A DNA stretch of 8,225 nt, taken from NCBI GenBank assembly GCA_002373595.1, contig DFKT01000035.1, forward strand, positions 1-8,225, in the 5' to 3' direction. The DNA comes from Lachnospiraceae bacterium UBA3638 (GTDB lineage: Bacteria > Bacillota > Clostridia > Lachnospirales > Lachnospiraceae). This document shows positions 5,928 to 8,225 of this stretch, in pieces (position 1 is the first letter of the stretch; the number at the start of each line of letters is the position of its first letter). A program made the translations under genes and the position numbers. The notes beneath the pieces are model-generated. The model was not told where the DNA came from, did no database searches, and saw only the letters and a list, made by a program, of their open reading frames with translations.

Positions 5928-7079
5928 TTACCTGATGCACTCCTTAACAGCCTTTGCCACGCCATCGGCTACCTGGGGATCGAAAGCTTCGGGAAGGATG
6001 AACTTCTCATTAAGCTTATCTGCAGGTACCATATCCGCGAGTGCCTTGGCAGCAGCATATTTCATCTCCTCGGTGATCTGGGAAGCTCTGCCTTCGAGTG
6101 CTCCGCGGAAGATCCCGGGGAATGCAACGACATTGTTTATCTGATTGGGGAAGTCACTTCTTCCGGTTCCTACTACGCGAGCGCCTGCTGCGAGAGCTTC
6201 GTCCGGCATGATCTCGGGTACGGGATTTGCCATAGCGAAAACTATCGCATCCTTGTTCATCGTAGATACCATCTCCTTGGTGAGTACTCCCGGTGCGGAT
6301 ACTCCGATGAAGATGTCAGCTTCCTTAACCGCATCTGCGAGGGTTCCGGATACATTATCGGGATTGGTGACATCGAGCATTGCTTTCTTTACTGCATTGA
6401 GGTCGGATCTGTCCTTGGATACGACACCCTTACTGTCGCAGAGGATAGCCTTTCCGAATCCGTATCCGAGCATGAGCTTGGTGATGGCGATTCCCGCTGC
6501 GCCTGCTCCGTTTACAACAAAGGTGCAGTCCTCTTTCTTCTTGCCCGTGATCTTGAGTGCGTTGATGGATGCAGCAAGTACGACTATCGCGGTTCCGTGC
6601 TGATCGTCATGGAATACGGGGATGTTGAGTTCCTTCTTAAGTCTCTCCTCTATCTCGAAACATCTCGGTGCGGAGATATCCTCGAGATTGATACCGCCGA
6701 ATCCGGGAGCGATATACTTAACGGCTTTGATGATCTCCTCGGTGTCCTGGGTGTCGAGGCAGATGGGAACAGCGTTTACTCCGCCGAACTCCTTGAAGAG
6801 TACTGCCTTTCCTTCCATGACGGGCATAGCTGCCTCGGGACCGATATTTCCGAGTCCGAGTACTGCGCTTCCGTCGGATACTACAGCGATCGTATTTGCT
6901 TTCCAGGTGTATTTATATACATCTTCCACATTGTCATGAATGCGTCTGCAGGGCTCAGCTACTCCGGGAGTGTAAGCGATAGAGAGCGCTTCTCTTGAGC
7001 CAACCTTTGCTTTCGCAGTGGTGTCGAGTTTTCCGTTCCATTCTTCGTGTGCTTTTAAAGCCTGTTCGTAAACGTCCAT
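5928..7079 (-). CDS. Malic enzyme (oxaloacetate-decarboxylating malate dehydrogenase), short bacterial form
   Basis: This 383-residue enzyme has the short bacterial form without a phosphotransacetylase-like domain. It oxidises and decarboxylates malate to pyruvate and CO2, making NADH or NADPH. The N-terminal domain has the catalytic tyrosine Y36 (YTPGVAEPC, 36-44), lysine K91 (MEGKAVLFKEFGG) and acidic metal ligands in NLEDISAPRC (131-140) and FHDDQHGTA (156-164). The cofactor domain has the Rossmann loop GAGAAG (191-196), SAPGVLT (261-267), ANPVPEI (284-290) and GRSDFPNQINNV (306-317). Cofactor preference cannot be decided reliably; the residues after the second beta strand are CDSKG (214-218). 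AAAGGA seven bases before the ATG supports this start. It lies 39 bases after rarA and runs directly into the DUF4364 gene. It could be named maeA, maeB, ytsJ or mleA by different conventions, so no symbol is given. Confidence 0.95.
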   Translation of the reverse strand: MDVYEQALKAHEEWNGKLDTTAKAKVGSREALSIAYTPGVAEPCRRIHDNVEDVYKYTWKANTIAVVSDGSAVLGLGNIGPEAAMPVMEGKAVLFKEFGGVNAVPICLDTQDTEEIIKAVKYIAPGFGGINLEDISAPRCFEIEERLKKELNIPVFHDDQHGTAIVVLAASINALKITGKKKEDCTFVVNGAGAAGIAITKLMLGYGFGKAILCDSKGVVSKDRSDLNAVKKAMLDVTNPDNVSGTLADAVKEADIFIGVSAPGVLTKEMVSTMNKDAIVFAMANPVPEIMPDEALAAGARVVGTGRSDFPNQINNVVAFPGIFRGALEGRASQITEEMKYAAAKALADMVPADKLNEKFILPEAFDPQVADGVAKAVKECIR

Positions 7080-7118
7080 CTTGATATCCTTTCTTATCCG
7101 TGATCCGCTTAATGCAGA

Positions 7119-8225
7119 TTATTTCTTTTTGGTCGATCTATTCTCAGAGCCTTTGATCTGTTTAAAGTGCTCCTTGATCTTAACTTCGTATCCCAGGTCT
7201 CCCGGCCTGTAGAACTCTCTGCCACTCAGTTCGTAGGGGAGATACTGCTGCTCCACATAATGATTCGGGAAGTCATGCGAATACTTATATCCTATCCCGC
7301 GTCCGAGCTTCGATGAGGACTTGTAATGCGCATCCTGCAGGTGCGGCGGTATGGGCAGGTTCCCGCTGGTCCGCACCTCTCCAAGTGCATCGTCTATCGC
7401 GATTATCGCCGCGTTGGACTTAGGTGCACATGCAACATAGGAGGCCGCCTGGCTTAAGACTATCCTCGCTTCGGGCATTCCGAGTCTCTCTATCGCAAGG
7501 CTCGCGGCAACCGCTATCTGAAGCGCCTGCGGATCAGCATTTCCGACATCCTCCGATGCGCAGACCATTATGCGTCTCGCGATGAACTTAATGTCCTCGC
7601 CTGCTTCGAGCATCCTCGCGAGATAGTAAACCGCTGCATCGGGGTCCGAACCTCTCATGCTCTTTATGAATGCGGAGATCGTATCGTAGTGATTGTCCCC
7701 GTCCTTATCGTATCTTATCGCTTTCCTCTGGATACATTCCTGTGCGACTTCCAGAGTTATATGTATGAGACCGTCCTCCGATCTGTCGGTAGTCATCACG
7801 CCGAGCTCTACGGCATTAAGAGCAAGTCTCGCATCTCCTCCCGCAACATCCGCTAGAAACTCTGCGGCAGTTTCATCCATGACTGCTTTAAAGGAACCCA
7901 TTCCCCTCTCGGTATCACTGACCGCGCGGAGGATGAGCTCTTTGACCGCATCTTTTGCAAGAGGCTTTAATTCGAATATCTGGGATCTCGAGATGAGAGC
8001 TCCGTTTACTTCGAAATACGGATTTTCGGTCGTGGCTCCAATGAGTATGACCGTTCCGTCCTCAACAAACGGAAGGAGAAAATCCTGCTGCCCTTTATTG
8101 AATCTGTGTATCTCGTCGATGAAGAGTATCGTTCTCTTGTCATACATCTTAAGATTCTCGGAAGCGGCTTTTGTCACTTCCTCGAGATCTTTCTTGCCGG
8201 CGATCGTTGCGTTGACGCTCTTAAA
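7119..8225 (-). CDS. rarA: Replication-associated recombination protein A (RarA/MgsA), AAA+ ATPase, partial (N-terminus off window)
   Basis: The C-terminal 368 residues are visible and the frame is open at the window edge. About 80 residues, including Walker A, should lie beyond base 8225. Seen here are Walker B and the family signature ILFIDEIHRFNKGQQDFLLP (33-52 of the visible part), sensor 1 GATTENP (63-69), the likely arginine finger in SRSQIF (79-84), and the tetramerisation region. The C-terminal segment YSHDFPNHYVEQQYLPYELS is typical of RarA. RarA acts as a tetramer at stalled replication forks with single-stranded-DNA-binding protein and recombination factors. A GTG at 8175-8177 is internal and not a start: the sixteen codons before it still match the family (FKSVNATIAGKKDLEE corresponds to the E. 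coli SAVTSGVKEIREA region). It ends with a basic tail, RSTKKK. Confidence 0.95.
   Translation of the reverse strand, partial: FKSVNATIAGKKDLEEVTKAASENLKMYDKRTILFIDEIHRFNKGQQDFLLPFVEDGTVILIGATTENPYFEVNGALISRSQIFELKPLAKDAVKELILRAVSDTERGMGSFKAVMDETAAEFLADVAGGDARLALNAVELGVMTTDRSEDGLIHITLEVAQECIQRKAIRYDKDGDNHYDTISAFIKSMRGSDPDAAVYYLARMLEAGEDIKFIARRIMVCASEDVGNADPQALQIAVAASLAIERLGMPEARIVLSQAASYVACAPKSNAAIIAIDDALGEVRTSGNLPIPPHLQDAHYKSSSKLGRGIGYKYSHDFPNHYVEQQYLPYELSGREFYRPGDLGYEVKIKEHFKQIKGSENRSTKKK

Noticed and set aside
8175..8177. GTG as start of a 352-residue RarA
   Set aside because: The upstream codons to the window edge still match the RarA family, and Walker A must lie further upstream, so the gene is cut by the window edge.
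1..8225. CRISPR array, insertion sequence, prophage or defence island
   Set aside because: I noticed no regularly spaced repeats, transposase or integrase motifs, terminal repeats or foreign-looking segment. All genes are recognisable families in a plausible chromosomal order.

Overview
The window (about 8.2 kb, mid GC) looks like the chromosome of a member of the class Clostridia. The evidence is a rearranged version of the Firmicutes block ispF-cysS-mrnC-rlmB-sigH (in Bacillus subtilis ispD-ispF-gltX-cysE-cysS-mrnC-rlmB-rae1-sigH), a SigH/Spo0H-type sigma factor, Mini-RNase III, and a DUF4364 protein, a family I know essentially only from Clostridia. The family or genus cannot be named from this sequence alone.

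Layout: every protein gene is on the minus strand, so transcription runs from high to low coordinates. In transcription order they are: rarA (7119-8225, N-terminus outside the window), a short-form malic enzyme (5928-7079), a DUF4364 winged-helix protein (5394-5927), ispF (4855-5331), cysS (3385-4812), mrnC (2982-3371), rlmB (2175-2924) and sigH (1486-2178). Gaps are 0 to 62 bases, one junction overlaps (rlmB/sigH, ATGA) and one is a direct stop-start (TAAATG), so the eight genes could form one operon. After sigH comes the only plus-strand gene, tRNA-Thr(GGT) at 1420-1491, with its own promoter and intrinsic terminator. The last gene (1-1350) is the N-terminal 450 residues of a membrane-anchored CapD/FlaA1-type nucleotide-sugar dehydratase or epimerase that continues past the window.

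The genes combine replication-fork maintenance (rarA), central carbon metabolism (malic enzyme), isoprenoid precursor synthesis (ispF), translation and rRNA maturation (cysS, mrnC, rlmB), a transition-state/sporulation sigma factor (sigH), and the edge of a surface-polysaccharide or glycosylation region. These are mostly housekeeping genes. I see no CRISPR array, insertion sequence, phage gene, toxin-antitoxin or defence system, and no convincing new system.

The most unusual spot is 1486-1534. There the 3' end of sigH is antisense to the tRNA-Thr terminator and acceptor arm, so its last codons also encode the terminator hairpin and its stop codon lies in the tRNA acceptor stem. No stretch over 300 bases lacks a gene.
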